DNA of 64,000 nt from assembly GCF_020447205.1 (NCBI RefSeq), contig NZ_JAJAEL010000008.1:103640-167639 (forward strand). Direction: 5' to 3'. Below, piece after piece: positions 8,432 through 18,230 of this stretch. Made by a program: the position numbers and the translations under genes. Position 1 is the first letter of the stretch, and every line of letters starts with the position of its first letter. Source of the DNA: Thalassolituus alkanivorans. Lineage in GTDB: Bacteria; Pseudomonadota; Gammaproteobacteria; Pseudomonadales; Oceanobacteraceae. The notes under the pieces were generated by a model. It ran no database searches. It saw only the letters and a list, made by a program, of their open reading frames with translations, and was not told where the DNA came from.

Positions 8432-10065
8432 GCGATGGCTCCGCTTTCCGCCAGGCTGTCTTCCGGCAGAGTATTCAGAAACTCGCTGGCGGCAGGGCAA
8501 AGTAATAACGGTTCTACTTTAATATTGCCGGCCACTGCACCACTCTGCAGCCGCAGGTGAGTATAAGTTGCCATGGCGTTGTCGCTGATGATTACGCTTG
8601 CCGGATTCAGCTGGCCGAGTTCGCGGGCGAGCTTATAGTGGAAATGTTCCTGCAATAAAGCTTCAAGCCGCTGCTGGGTTTCTGTCTGCAGCTCCTGACC
8701 ACCACTGGCCAGCAGTACGTAGGTTGGACGGTGGTTACCCTGTTCTGCGGGTACGGCCAATAATGACACCGGTTGCAGTGGCAGGGCGGCAGTCAGGGTG
8801 CTGAATATATTCAGCACCGCTTGCGGAGACATTTTTTCGCCGACCATATCGGTGCCGGATAAGCGGCTGATAAAACGCAGGGTCGGGCATTGATTAATAA
8901 AGCCATCAACCAGCAGCCGGTCTTTGGTGCGGTAACGTAACAGGCCGCTGGCGGTGGTAATCACCGGGCGAACCTGCATACCGGGCTCCAGTTCCCAGCT
9001 GAATAAAACCTGTTTGTTGGCCAGATTTTCAAACTCGTAGAAATGACTTTCCAGCGCCAGCGGATATTGCTGACCATAAGGAATGGTCACTACACCTTCG
9101 GTGGCCCATAAGCCTTTTCCCTGAAAATCACTGTGACTGAATAACTGCTGCAGTTGTCTGGCCCAGGGTTCGGATGATGATGTATCCCAGGCGCTGATCA
9201 ACGCCAGTTCAGGCCATAATTTCCGGGTGATAGTGGCGTTTATTCTGCCGTTCCAGTTACGCAGCAATGCAGCATTAATACGATTGCGCGGAGCGCTTAA
9301 ATGTCCGAGGCTGGTTTGCTGTTCTCCCCAGCGACCCTGTTCCAGAACCTGGGCAACGGCCATGCGTTGCTGTCCTAATTGCTCCAGCAGGCTGAGCAGA
9401 AAGGTGGGGCTCCAGACAGACATCAGGGTGAGATCGCGGGCTGCGCATAAATAACAAAGCGATGCGAACAGTGATAATTCTGAGCTTGGTGCCAGCGACA
9501 CCGCCTGCGGCACGGCCATGGTGCGGTTCATAAATAAACGCTTCCACCACGGCAGTAACTGCAGATCGTCATTAACGCTGTTGGCAACACTGCGTAATTC
9601 ACCCGGCACCCATGACAATGACCAGTAATGCCGGCCTTTACGGATAGCGGGATAACGGCTGTACAGATCGGCCATCCACGGATTAATGGCCTGATCGAGT
9701 TCGCGCAGGAATTCCGGAGTATAGGGAATCCATTTAATCTGTGCCGTTGAGCCACTGGTTGGCTGATAACGCTGGCACGTCTCTGTCGTCAGAATAAATT
9801 CACCGGAACTGCGCTGTCGGTTAATGGCATTCTGCCAGTCTTCATAATCGCTTAATGGTACTCGCTGGCGAAATTCTTCAATGTTGGTTGCCAGCGTAAG
9901 GCCGCGCTGATAACCGCTGTCTGAGCCGGATACAACCGCCATAATGTTCTGAAAGCGTGCCAGCTGCGCCGCTTTCAGTGCATGACTGGCGCGCATAAAA
10001 CGTTGCTGACCATAGCGGCTCAGACGATAGGAAATCTGATGCAGTAAGCGGGTAGAAATATTCAT
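8428..10065 (-). CDS. GH3-family acyl-adenylate ligase (acyl-amino acid synthetase-like)
   Basis: The 545-residue product has the motifs of GH3 enzymes, which adenylate a carboxylic acid and join it to an amine such as an amino acid (plant JAR1 and auxin-conjugating enzymes). Motif I, the ATP phosphate-binding loop, is PTSGSTAQIKWIPYT (102-116). A motif II-like ATEG is at 321-324. Motif III reads LLRYRTKDRLLVDGF (375-389, D382), followed by RFISRLSGTDMVGEK with K411. Bacterial GH3 homologues have few assigned functions. It sits second in the operon, 9 bases after the GNAT-like gene, and is coupled to the next acyltransferase by a GTGA overlap. Confidence 0.85.
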   Translation of the reverse strand: MNISTRLLHQISYRLSRYGQQRFMRASHALKAAQLARFQNIMAVVSGSDSGYQRGLTLATNIEEFRQRVPLSDYEDWQNAINRQRSSGEFILTTETCQRYQPTSGSTAQIKWIPYTPEFLRELDQAINPWMADLYSRYPAIRKGRHYWSLSWVPGELRSVANSVNDDLQLLPWWKRLFMNRTMAVPQAVSLAPSSELSLFASLCYLCAARDLTLMSVWSPTFLLSLLEQLGQQRMAVAQVLEQGRWGEQQTSLGHLSAPRNRINAALLRNWNGRINATITRKLWPELALISAWDTSSSEPWARQLQQLFSHSDFQGKGLWATEGVVTIPYGQQYPLALESHFYEFENLANKQVLFSWELEPGMQVRPVITTASGLLRYRTKDRLLVDGFINQCPTLRFISRLSGTDMVGEKMSPQAVLNIFSTLTAALPLQPVSLLAVPAEQGNHRPTYVLLASGGQELQTETQQRLEALLQEHFHYKLARELGQLNPASVIISDNAMATYTHLRLQSGAVAGNIKVEPLLLCPAASEFLNTLPEDSLAESGAIA

Positions 10066-10074
10066 AATGACTCC

Positions 10075-10818
10075 TTACTGCAGTGTGCTGCGCCGGCTGC
10101 CGAGCTGTTTACGGAAAAAGCCGATAAAGGTTCGGCTGCAGACTTCACCGACGCAGGGCAGCTCAGTACCGCGGCGCCAGGATGGATTGGTGTCATCAAA
10201 AAAGCGGATCTTTGCATTGGCTTCACGCATGCAATCCGTAATGTCGGCAACATCCCCTTTCAGGTGCTGGGAGTGATCACCAAAATCCAGCAGGCGATTA
10301 TTACGGTCGTAATAATCGGGAAATAATTTTTCGCAGTACTGGTCGATAACACCGACCAGACTTTTATCGCGGTTATGGTGATTGGGGTAATGGCGAACAA
10401 AGTTATTGGCCAGAAGCAGGTAGGTTTTATAACCTTTGGAAATCAGCAACCAGAAAACCCGGGTGCCGGGGCGGGTTAATTTCAGCTTCAGCATCCGTAA
10501 TGCAAACGCCTGCTGCAGCGCTTTATTTCCCCAGTAATCTTTTTCCAGAATGGTATCTCCACTGAATACGCCAATGGCTTTTCCGTTGCCATAATTCAGC
10601 GCCACTTCGGTCCAGGTACTGAAACCGACCACCCGGTTTCCGGCTTTTTCTGCCAGCAGAAATACGCCGCTTTTACGGTTCATATCCTGGACAAAGGTTT
10701 CCAGATCGGTATTGGCGTAATAACGGGAAAATACCCGGTACATATCGCGCAGATGTTTAACTGAAATCTGCTCCAGTGGCAGAAAACGACAGGTTAATGC
10801 TCTTTTATTCTGAGTCAT
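10075..10818 (-). CDS. Hypothetical GNAT-like protein, first gene of the GH3/RND operon
   Basis: The start at 10818 (MTQNKRALTC) has AAGGA 9 bases upstream; a longer frame to 10857 lacks such a site. The 247-residue protein has a possible GNAT core: a VVGFSTWTEVAL strand, then IGVFSGDTILEKDYWGNKALQQAFA resembling a diverged acetyl-CoA-binding helix region. The C-terminal half (LFPDYYDRNNRLLDFGDHSQHLKGD) is not recognised. It has no signal peptide or membrane segment, so it is cytoplasmic. As first gene of the operon it may supply an early acylation step, but this is inference. Confidence 0.55.
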   Translation of the reverse strand: MTQNKRALTCRFLPLEQISVKHLRDMYRVFSRYYANTDLETFVQDMNRKSGVFLLAEKAGNRVVGFSTWTEVALNYGNGKAIGVFSGDTILEKDYWGNKALQQAFALRMLKLKLTRPGTRVFWLLISKGYKTYLLLANNFVRHYPNHHNRDKSLVGVIDQYCEKLFPDYYDRNNRLLDFGDHSQHLKGDVADITDCMREANAKIRFFDDTNPSWRRGTELPCVGEVCSRTFIGFFRKQLGSRRSTLQ

Positions 10819-11314
10819 TGAAATCCATTCCTTATTCAGGGCAAAACAAATCCGCATCGCCGGATAGCGGCAATGTCAGGTCGGTTATTGTTTTATGCAA
10901 TATAAGTACGATGGTGCCGTATATCGCGGAATGGCAGCGACTATTCGCGTTGTGGCAGAGTCTGGAATGCAGTCATAGAGATCACCGTGAGAATAAGTTT
11001 TTATAATTACCCGCTCTTATTGGCGGATTTAATATTATTTTTATTGTGGCCATTTTTATTCTGGCCTCTGAGGAATGCAGACACTCAGTTTTCGGGGCCT
11101 GTTAACCTGGATAAGTTCAGGCGCTCGGATTGAAACATAAGCGCGCTCTTTGAGTTAGTGCAATATATATTAAAAGAAATAGTTGGCACGAATTGCCCTT
11201 ATATTTAAGGGTTTGTGGCTATTATATGGTACGGATGTTTTATGTTTTTAATAGATTTATAGACAGACGAAGGCAGATATAAAATATGCCTGATTATTTA
11301 TTTTTGCGTTTTAT
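10819..11314. other. AT-rich gene-free region upstream of the GH3/RND operon
   Basis: About 0.5 kb with no convincing gene, visibly AT-richer than the flanks (runs such as AATATATATTAAAAG around 11161). It must hold the operon promoter on the minus strand and the 3' end of the ydbH transcript. A small hairpin CCCTTA-TATT-TAAGGG lies at 11196-11111+ (11196-11211). No clear -35/-10 pair or terminator could be fixed. Confidence 0.5.
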
Positions 11315-14134
11315 TCATTGGTATTTTTCTTCAAGCCTGCTGATTACGTCCTGAGTAACGCGCAGGCTTTCCAGCAAATCCAGTAAGTTATATTCCAGAT
11401 TCACATTCAGGTGAGTTACCTGGCCGCCAAAGAAATCCGGGTTTTTTCCCTGAAACTGCAAACCTAAATTCAGTGCGCCGTCGGGCTGATACTGAATATT
11501 GGACTGCAGCTTGTCGTAGTTGAAGTTCTGCAGTAATTGCATGGCCAGGCCAACGGTCTGGTCAGATTGCTGCAGTGCTGCGGAGGTGGCGTTCTGGTAG
11601 CGGATAACGCCGCCGGGGTCGCGGGCAAATAAACTGCCGCCGGGAATCTGCGGGCCTTCTTTGGTTAAAACTATCGGCAGCACACCGTCGAGGGTGCCGG
11701 TTGCCTGAACTTCAGCCTTGGCTTCCAGCGCGGCTATCTGTGCCAGCTGAATATGGTCCAGCTCAATACCAAAGGCATTGGTGTCTTTGCGTGTATCAAA
11801 GCGGATTAATGGAGTATGAACGCGGCCGCCGAGTACATCGGTGTGCATTTCATAAATCTCGGCCAGCGCATAAGAAAAATCGGCCGGTATACGCGTCTGG
11901 CTGCGCGCCAGTATGTCTTTTAATTCGATACCTGGGTTCAGGCTTTTGCCGCTGATCTGGGCGTCGAGTAAATAGTCGCCGCTGAATGGCCGGCGCAGGG
12001 CGATTAAGGCGTTCCATTGTTCAAGGCCGATGCTGTTGTCGTAAACGGCGCTGATATTGTCGCTGCGCAGCATCAGGTCGGGTTTGATCTGCCAGGTGTT
12101 AGCGGTTTGTTGCCAGTCAATCCAGCCTTGTCCGGCCAGTGCACCATTTAAAAATTCGAGTTTGGTCAGCGCCGTCATTTCCGGCAGGTTGAGCTTATCC
12201 CAGTTGAGCGCCAGATCATCGAGGTGCCACTGCATACTGCCTCGCTGTTGCAGCAGGTCGTGCTGTAATTGCATCCGCAACTGCAGCTGATTGCCGGCGC
12301 CACTGAGCTGCAGCTCGCCGTTAAGTTGTTGCTGCGGCTTGCCGTTCTGCTGATCGTCCTGCAATGAATACAGCAGCTTTATCGGCCCTGTGGCGCTGAG
12401 ATCGGGAACCGGCCAGCCCTGCCAGCGTGATTTGGCCAGTTGCAGGCTGATATCACACTGGCCGCTGAACACACTTTGCAGGGCAACCAGCAACGAGCTG
12501 CCGGGCGCTGGCTGACAGCTGAATTCGCTGGTCTGTAATTGCAGGAAGCTGTCTGCCCCGTGCTGTATGTGCCAGGGCTTAATGGTCATCCGCAGGGGGG
12601 CGCTGTGCAGGTGGTTGTTATTACTGCTGCCGTTTTTGTTGCTGTGCAGATTGCCATTGATATACAGCGTGGGCAGCAGCTGAAATTCCAGCATTGGTAA
12701 TTGCCAGCCTTCGGGTTCTGTCAGCTGCAGGCTGTTGCTGATGCCGGGAATGCTGCTCAGCTGCCAGTCGCCACTGGCGTCGAGCAGGGCGATCAGTTCG
12801 CCCTGACTGTGCAGGCTTTGCAGTGGCAGAGCCGGATCTTTGGCACTGATATCAAGCGCCAGCGGCAGCACCAGGCTGAGAGCGCTGCCTTGTTGCCAGT
12901 TCAGCGCCGGGGTCAGGTTCAGGCTGGCGAGTAACTGCTCACTTTTTTTGCCGCGCAGCAGGTTCTTCAGCTGGCCTTCGGCTTCGCAGCTGCTGAGTTT
13001 GGCGTTGCAGTAGCCGCTGAACTGCTGGCTGCTGCTGAGGGTAAACAACTGATCGCCACCTGCCGCTGGCAGCAGATCAGTGAACTGCAGTTGCTGGTTG
13101 TTGCTCTGCAACTGCCATTGCCAGTCGGCGGCTGGGTTTTCTTTATTCAGGTTTAAGTGCCAGCTGCCGCTTTGCCAGTGCATATTGTCAGCCAGTTGCT
13201 GGCGGCGGGTATCGAAGCGGGCACTCAGGTTGATGCTCAGATCCTGTGGCAGGTAGGCGCTGTTGGGTAATTGCAGCCCGGCATTGAGTTGCATCCGGTT
13301 AAGGGGCAAGGGCAGCCCGCTGAGCTGAGGTAAGCGTTCACTCAGGGCGGCAAAGTCTAGGCGCTGATCCAGCGTCAGGCGGGTATTGTCGGCGTCCTGT
13401 TCAATATGGCCATACTGCTGCAACAGTAATTGGCTCTGTTCCGAAACCAGCAGCAGCCAGTCGCCACTGTGTTGTAATTGCAGTTCGATCTGCCACGGCA
13501 GCGGCAGATTATCCAGCTGAGCACTGCCATGAATACGCCACTGCTGCGGAGTAAGGCTGGCGCTGAGTTCGGCCACCGCGGCGGGATGTTGCAGCACAAT
13601 ATGGTCAATGCTGACCTGTTCCAGTGGCAGTTGCAGCCACTGGCTGAATTGTGGAATTTCCAGCAGCTGGTGCAACTGTTCACGTGCGGCATTACCGGCA
13701 TTCTGTGCGGCTACCGCAGCGACTTTGCGCGCACTTTCATCGGGCAGGCTGACGTGTAATTCGGCAATACTGAGGGTTTTCAGCCGGCCCTGCAGTAATT
13801 GCGACGGGCGGTAGCGCAGATCAAGACCGGTGAGCTGAATCAGGCTGCCATCGGCCAGAGGCAGCTGCAGTTTAGTCAGCTGAAAACGCTGCCAGCTGAA
13901 AGTGTCGATCTGCACCACCACGCTGCTGCCAGGGGCGGCAGCATCGGCCAGCAGATCCGGCAACCAGCGGTTCAGGGCGGGTTTGAGCAGTGTCGGTAAG
14001 GCAGCCAGCAGGACAATAATAAGAACAATGGCGGCGAGCAGAATCAGCAGCAGGCGCGCCAGCAGTTTGGGCAGGCGGACAGACGTCAGCCACGCCCGCA
14101 GAGGTGACAGCAATCCTTTGCCAGGCACGTGCAT
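11315..14134 (-). CDS. ydbH: YdbH-like AsmA-superfamily intermembrane lipid transport protein
   Basis: The 939-residue protein has an N-terminal membrane anchor (about residues 21-47) followed by a very long Leu/Gln-rich, beta-strand-repeat region typical of AsmA/TamB/YdbH bridge proteins. The end (QSNIQYQPDGALNLGLQFQG...DLLESLRVTQDVISRLEEKY) matches the YdbH family C terminus. In E. coli, YdbH, TamB and YhdP act redundantly in moving phospholipids to the outer membrane. It begins 5 bases after the rpiA stop, so the two share a transcript. The small partner genes ynbE and ydbL, usual next to ydbH in enterics, are not downstream here. Confidence 0.8.
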   Translation of the reverse strand: MHVPGKGLLSPLRAWLTSVRLPKLLARLLLILLAAIVLIIVLLAALPTLLKPALNRWLPDLLADAAAPGSSVVVQIDTFSWQRFQLTKLQLPLADGSLIQLTGLDLRYRPSQLLQGRLKTLSIAELHVSLPDESARKVAAVAAQNAGNAAREQLHQLLEIPQFSQWLQLPLEQVSIDHIVLQHPAAVAELSASLTPQQWRIHGSAQLDNLPLPWQIELQLQHSGDWLLLVSEQSQLLLQQYGHIEQDADNTRLTLDQRLDFAALSERLPQLSGLPLPLNRMQLNAGLQLPNSAYLPQDLSINLSARFDTRRQQLADNMHWQSGSWHLNLNKENPAADWQWQLQSNNQQLQFTDLLPAAGGDQLFTLSSSQQFSGYCNAKLSSCEAEGQLKNLLRGKKSEQLLASLNLTPALNWQQGSALSLVLPLALDISAKDPALPLQSLHSQGELIALLDASGDWQLSSIPGISNSLQLTEPEGWQLPMLEFQLLPTLYINGNLHSNKNGSSNNNHLHSAPLRMTIKPWHIQHGADSFLQLQTSEFSCQPAPGSSLLVALQSVFSGQCDISLQLAKSRWQGWPVPDLSATGPIKLLYSLQDDQQNGKPQQQLNGELQLSGAGNQLQLRMQLQHDLLQQRGSMQWHLDDLALNWDKLNLPEMTALTKLEFLNGALAGQGWIDWQQTANTWQIKPDLMLRSDNISAVYDNSIGLEQWNALIALRRPFSGDYLLDAQISGKSLNPGIELKDILARSQTRIPADFSYALAEIYEMHTDVLGGRVHTPLIRFDTRKDTNAFGIELDHIQLAQIAALEAKAEVQATGTLDGVLPIVLTKEGPQIPGGSLFARDPGGVIRYQNATSAALQQSDQTVGLAMQLLQNFNYDKLQSNIQYQPDGALNLGLQFQGKNPDFFGGQVTHLNVNLEYNLLDLLESLRVTQDVISRLEEKYQ

Positions 14135-14139
14135 TGCCG

Positions 14140-14814
14140 TTATTTAGCCTTGATGGTCTGAACGCCGTTCTGGGTGCCAAGCAGCAATACGTCGGCCGGA
14201 CGCAGGGCAAACAGACCGTTGGTGACCACACCGGTAATCTGGTTGATTTTGCTTTCCAGCTCAATGGCTGAGGCGATGCTGAAGTTATGCACATCCAGAA
14301 TGCAGTTGCCGTTATCGGTAATTACACCTTCGCGGTAAACCGGATCGCCGCCCAGCTTAACCAGTTCACGGGCCACATAAGAGCGTGCCATCGGAATTAC
14401 TTCTACCGGCAGCGGGAAAGCGCCTAAGCGGTTCACCAGTTTGGTTTCATCGGCGATGCAGATAAATTCTTTGGCGACCGCAGCAACGATTTTTTCGCGG
14501 GTTAACGCTGCACCACCGCCTTTGATCATTTCCAGGTGCTCGTTGATTTCGTCGGCACCGTCGATATAAAAGTCGAGGTTGCTGACGCTGTTCAGGTCGT
14601 ACACCGGAATGCCGTGATCACGCAGACGCTGGGCTGAAGCTTCAGAACTGGCAACCGCACCGTCAAACAGGTGTTTGTGTTCGGCCAGAGCATCGATAAA
14701 GCAGTTGGCGGTAGAGCCTGTGCCAACACCGACAATGCTGTCGTCGTCGAGATGAGGGCGGATATAGTCGGCGGCGGCGATACCTGTGGCGCGTTTCAGT
14801 TCGTCTTGTGTCAT
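14140..14814 (-). CDS. rpiA: Ribose-5-phosphate isomerase A
   Basis: Interconverts ribose-5-phosphate and ribulose-5-phosphate in the pentose phosphate pathway. All family motifs are present in the 224 residues: the phosphate loop GTGSTA (31-36), DGADE (85-89), KGGGAA (98-103) and the catalytic base E107 in TREKIV. Length equals that of E. coli RpiA plus a few residues. It is divergent from ilvA, the same neighbour relationship as in many Pseudomonas-like genomes, and leads into ydbH. Confidence 0.97.
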   Translation of the reverse strand: MTQDELKRATGIAAADYIRPHLDDDSIVGVGTGSTANCFIDALAEHKHLFDGAVASSEASAQRLRDHGIPVYDLNSVSNLDFYIDGADEINEHLEMIKGGGAALTREKIVAAVAKEFICIADETKLVNRLGAFPLPVEVIPMARSYVARELVKLGGDPVYREGVITDNGNCILDVHNFSIASAIELESKINQITGVVTNGLFALRPADVLLLGTQNGVQTIKAK

Positions 14815-14933
14815 GATGGCAGCTCGGGCTTATGATGTGTCAGATGCAGCGAATTATATGCGCTGATGCGTTACAATGCTCACCTCTGAGTGCTTCCCGC
14901 ACCGATTTTTTCAGTCTGTTTGGAATCCCCGGC

Positions 14934-16451
14934 ATGCTTAACGATTACCTGAAGAAAATTCTCGCCGCCCGCGTTTACGATGTTGCTGTCGAATCGCCGC
15001 TGCATATTGCCCCCTTCCTGAGCGAACGGCTGGGCAACCGAATTTGGGTAAAACGTGAAGATCAGCAGGCGGTGTACTCATTTAAGCTGCGTGGCGCCTA
15101 CAACAAAGTGGTGCAGCTGACGGAAGAAGAAAAAGCCAAAGGCGTGGTTGCGGCATCCGCCGGCAACCACGCGCAGGGACTGGCGCTGGCGGCACAGAAA
15201 CTGGGCATTAAAGCCACCATCGTCATGCCGCGTACCACGCCCGATATTAAAGTGAAATCAGTTAAAGCCCGTGGTGCCAAAGTGGTACTGCAGGGCGATG
15301 CCTTTGACGATGCCTTTTCCTATTCGCAGAAGCTGGTTGAAGAAAAAGGCATGACTTACATCCATCCCTACGATGACCCGGAAGTGATTGCCGGTCAGGG
15401 CACTATTGGTATGGAAATCCTGCGTCAGCTCAGTGGCCCGGTGGATGCGATTTTTGTTCCGGTCGGTGGCGGTGGTCTGGCAGCCGGTGTGGCGGCTTAT
15501 ATCAAAGCGCTGCGCCCGGAAATTAAAGTGATTGGTGTTGAAAGCACCGAGTCCGCTTGTCTGGCGGCGGCGCTGGCAGCGAAAAAGCGCGTTATTCTGC
15601 CCCAGGTCGGTATTTTTGCCGACGGTGTGGCCGTGGCCCAGATCGGTAAAAACACCTGGGAAATCTGTAAAGATCATATCGACGAAGTGATCACCTGTAC
15701 GCCGGATGAAATCTGCGCCGCCATTAAAGATGTGTTCGACGATACCCGTGCGGTATGTGAACCGGCCGGTGCATTAAGCATTGCCGGCGTTAAAAAGTAC
15801 GTTGAGCGTGAAGGTTGTGAAGGGCAGAACCTGGTGGCGATTTTAAGCGGTGCCAACGTTAACTTTGATCGGCTGCGTTATATCTCGGAAGTTGCAGAAA
15901 TCGGTGAGGGCCGGGAAATCATTCTGGCAGTGACCATTCCCGAACAGCCTGGCAGCTTTCAGAAGTTCTGCAGCCTGATCGGCAAGCGCCCGATTACCGA
16001 ATTTAATTACCGCTACAGCGATGACCATCAGGCGCAGATTTATGTCGGCGTTAAAGTTGGCGCTGAGCCCGGTGCGCGTCAGGCATTGCTGGATGAACTG
16101 CACGGTGATAATTATCCGGTGCTGGATATTACCGACGATGAAATGGCCAAATACCATATCCGCCATATGGTGGGTGGGCATGCGCCGGCAGCCGTTAATG
16201 ATGAACGGGTTTACCGTTTCGAATTTCCGGAGCGTCCGGGTGCACTGCTTAATTTCCTGCGCAAGCTGGGCAAGCACTTTAATATATCGCTGTTCCATTA
16301 CCGTAACCACGGTGCAGCTTATGGCCGTGTTCTGGTTGGCTTGCAGGTTGCTGATGACCGTCAGCAGCAGCTGCACAGTTTTCTGGAAGAGCTGGGCTAT
16401 GGTTATTGGGATGAAACCGATAATACGGCCTACCAGCTGTTTCTGCGTTAA
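14934..16451 (+). CDS. ilvA: Threonine ammonia-lyase, biosynthetic
   Basis: Deaminates threonine to 2-oxobutanoate, the first step of isoleucine synthesis. Starting at 14934 (MLNDYLKKIL) gives 505 residues, close to E. coli IlvA. The pyridoxal phosphate lysine is K51 in YSFKLRGAYN. SAGNHAQG and the phosphate-binding VGGGGLAAG loop follow. Two ACT-like regulatory domains occupy about residues 325-400 and 420-500 (EIILAVTIPEQPGSFQKF and YRFEFPERPGALLNFL), the hallmark of the isoleucine-inhibited biosynthetic form. An earlier in-frame ATG at 14832 adds 34 unconserved residues and overlaps the promoter region, so it is not used. Confidence 0.96.
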   Translation: MLNDYLKKILAARVYDVAVESPLHIAPFLSERLGNRIWVKREDQQAVYSFKLRGAYNKVVQLTEEEKAKGVVAASAGNHAQGLALAAQKLGIKATIVMPRTTPDIKVKSVKARGAKVVLQGDAFDDAFSYSQKLVEEKGMTYIHPYDDPEVIAGQGTIGMEILRQLSGPVDAIFVPVGGGGLAAGVAAYIKALRPEIKVIGVESTESACLAAALAAKKRVILPQVGIFADGVAVAQIGKNTWEICKDHIDEVITCTPDEICAAIKDVFDDTRAVCEPAGALSIAGVKKYVEREGCEGQNLVAILSGANVNFDRLRYISEVAEIGEGREIILAVTIPEQPGSFQKFCSLIGKRPITEFNYRYSDDHQAQIYVGVKVGAEPGARQALLDELHGDNYPVLDITDDEMAKYHIRHMVGGHAPAAVNDERVYRFEFPERPGALLNFLRKLGKHFNISLFHYRNHGAAYGRVLVGLQVADDRQQQLHSFLEELGYGYWDETDNTAYQLFLR

Positions 16452-16629
16452 CTGCTTCTGTGTTAATCAAGCGAGCGGGCATTCATGCCTGTTATTCACA
16501 GAATAATGGCATGCCGGCACCTTGCTGCCGGCCTGTCCTGTGAGAACAATAGCGTTTTTGCATCTGCTGTATGTGTCGCCCGGAGATGGAGCTCAGCGGC
16601 ACCTATAAACAATAATAAGAGACTTCATC

Positions 16630-17346
16630 ATGCTGTTTGTTTTTCGTGCTGTCGTATTAACCGGCTATTTTCTGTTTGGCTGCACGCTTGGTCTGGTGCT
16701 GTGCATCATTCGTCCTTTCCATCGTAATAATACCCGCGACTGCGCCAAGATATTTTCTTTCGGCCGCTGGCTGCTGAACATTGATATGAAAGTGCTTAAT
16801 CAATCTCCGGTCGGTGATGGTCAGGCTATTTATGTCGGTAATCATCAGGACACTCTGGACGTTTTTATTTATCCCGGCATGCTGCCCGGTAATATCGCCA
16901 TTTTAGGTAAAAGCAGTCTGCGTTTTATTCCGGTGTTTGGTTTGTTGTTCTGGCTTGCTGGTAATATTTTTATTAACAGAACCAATAAAGCCAAAGCCTG
17001 GGAAACGATGGCCACGGTAGCGCGCACGGTAAAAAAACGCGGTTGTGCGGTTTACATTTTTCCGGAAGGTACCCGTTCGCGTGGTAAGGGATTATTACCC
17101 TTTAAAAGCGGTGCCTTTGCGCTTGCCATTGAAGCCGGTTTACCTGTTGTGCCAATGGTATACAGCAGTACGCATAAAAATATTGATCTGCACCGCTTCC
17201 ATAGTGGTAAAGTGTTGGCGCGTTATCTGGAACCGATCAGTACCGAGGGTATGGGTGAGGACGATGTGAAGCGCCTTGCAGAGATGACCCGCGAACGGAT
17301 GGCGCAGGCAATCGATGCTCTGGATGCGGAGCTGGCAGTAAAGTAG
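16630..17346 (+). CDS. plsC: 1-acyl-sn-glycerol-3-phosphate acyltransferase
   Basis: Makes phosphatidic acid from lysophosphatidic acid in membrane phospholipid synthesis. The 238-residue protein has an N-terminal hydrophobic anchor (3-28), the catalytic HxxxxD box as NHQDTLD (H72, D77), a second motif around FINRTNKAKA, FPEGTRS (144-150) and a final proline motif GLPVVPMVYSS. Length and motif spacing are normal for PlsC. It is a single gene, separated from ilvA by about 180 bases containing only a small GC hairpin near 16513. Confidence 0.93.
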   Translation: MLFVFRAVVLTGYFLFGCTLGLVLCIIRPFHRNNTRDCAKIFSFGRWLLNIDMKVLNQSPVGDGQAIYVGNHQDTLDVFIYPGMLPGNIAILGKSSLRFIPVFGLLFWLAGNIFINRTNKAKAWETMATVARTVKKRGCAVYIFPEGTRSRGKGLLPFKSGAFALAIEAGLPVVPMVYSSTHKNIDLHRFHSGKVLARYLEPISTEGMGEDDVKRLAEMTRERMAQAIDALDAELAVK

Positions 17347-17414
17347 CAGGCAATTAATTAGTGGCCGCCTATACTGAATCCGATCCCGGATATTTGTGTT
17401 GGGGTGTGCAACTC

Positions 17415-18218
17415 ATGAAACAGATTGTTATGTTCTGGCTGGTAATGATTACCGGCATTTCCGCCAGTGCAGAACAGGACGCCTGCCATTTATTTACCGC
17501 CAGTGGTAATGCCGAATATCCGCCTTACCTGTGGCGGTCGCCGCAAAATCCCGAAGTGTTAACCGGTGCAATCTCCGGCTTCTTACACAAAGTTTCAAAA
17601 CGACTCGATATAAAAATCGATCTGCAATACAGCGGTCCCTGGGGCCGGACTCAGGAAGAAGTTGCGGCCGGACGTATCGATTTTATTGCCGGTGCCTTTT
17701 ATACCGATGCCCGCTCTGAGCGTATGGATTATCTGCGCCCCGCCTTTCAGCTGACCCGTACCGTGGTGTGGGTTAATAATGAAAGACCCTTTGAGTTTAA
17801 CCGCTGGGAAGATTTAATCGGCCGCCAGGGCGTTACTGTTATTCATAACAGCTTTGGTCAGGAGTTTGATGACTTTGCCCGCAAGCACCTCACCATTCAT
17901 CAGGTTGGCAGTCTGGAACAGGGGCTGAAGATGCTGAATGGTCAGCGGGTTGATTATGTTTTGTATGAAGAGAATCCTGCCCGTGCCTACGCTGCGCGTA
18001 ATGGCTATCTGAATATCCATCCATTAGCGCAGGAAATCAGCAGCGAGCCGCTGTATCTGACCCTGTCGAAAAAGTCGGCCTGTAATTCGCCGGAATTGCG
18101 CGCGCGCATAGAGAAAGTACTGGTGCAGGCAAAAGAAGAAAACTGGATGCCGCCGCTGCTGCAGCAGGCCCAGTACCTGTGGGCAGAACAGCATATGCAA
18201 TCGGCCGATACCGAATAA
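17415..18218 (+). CDS. Periplasmic solute-binding protein, family 3-like
   Basis: The start at 17415 gives a clean signal peptide (MKQIVMFWLVMITGISASA, cleavage before EQD); an in-frame GTG at 17361 would precede it with 18 unlikely residues. The mature 248-residue protein resembles amino-acid-type (SBP family 3) binding proteins: YPPYLWR near the start, GRIDFIAGAFYTDAR, a VTVIHNSFGQEFDDF lobe and VDYVLYEENPARAYA. No permease or ATPase genes are adjacent, so it may feed a distant transporter or act as a sensor partner. The ligand cannot be named. Confidence 0.8.
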   Translation: MKQIVMFWLVMITGISASAEQDACHLFTASGNAEYPPYLWRSPQNPEVLTGAISGFLHKVSKRLDIKIDLQYSGPWGRTQEEVAAGRIDFIAGAFYTDARSERMDYLRPAFQLTRTVVWVNNERPFEFNRWEDLIGRQGVTVIHNSFGQEFDDFARKHLTIHQVGSLEQGLKMLNGQRVDYVLYEENPARAYAARNGYLNIHPLAQEISSEPLYLTLSKKSACNSPELRARIEKVLVQAKEENWMPPLLQQAQYLWAEQHMQSADTE

Positions 18219-18230
18219 TGCCTGAAGCTC

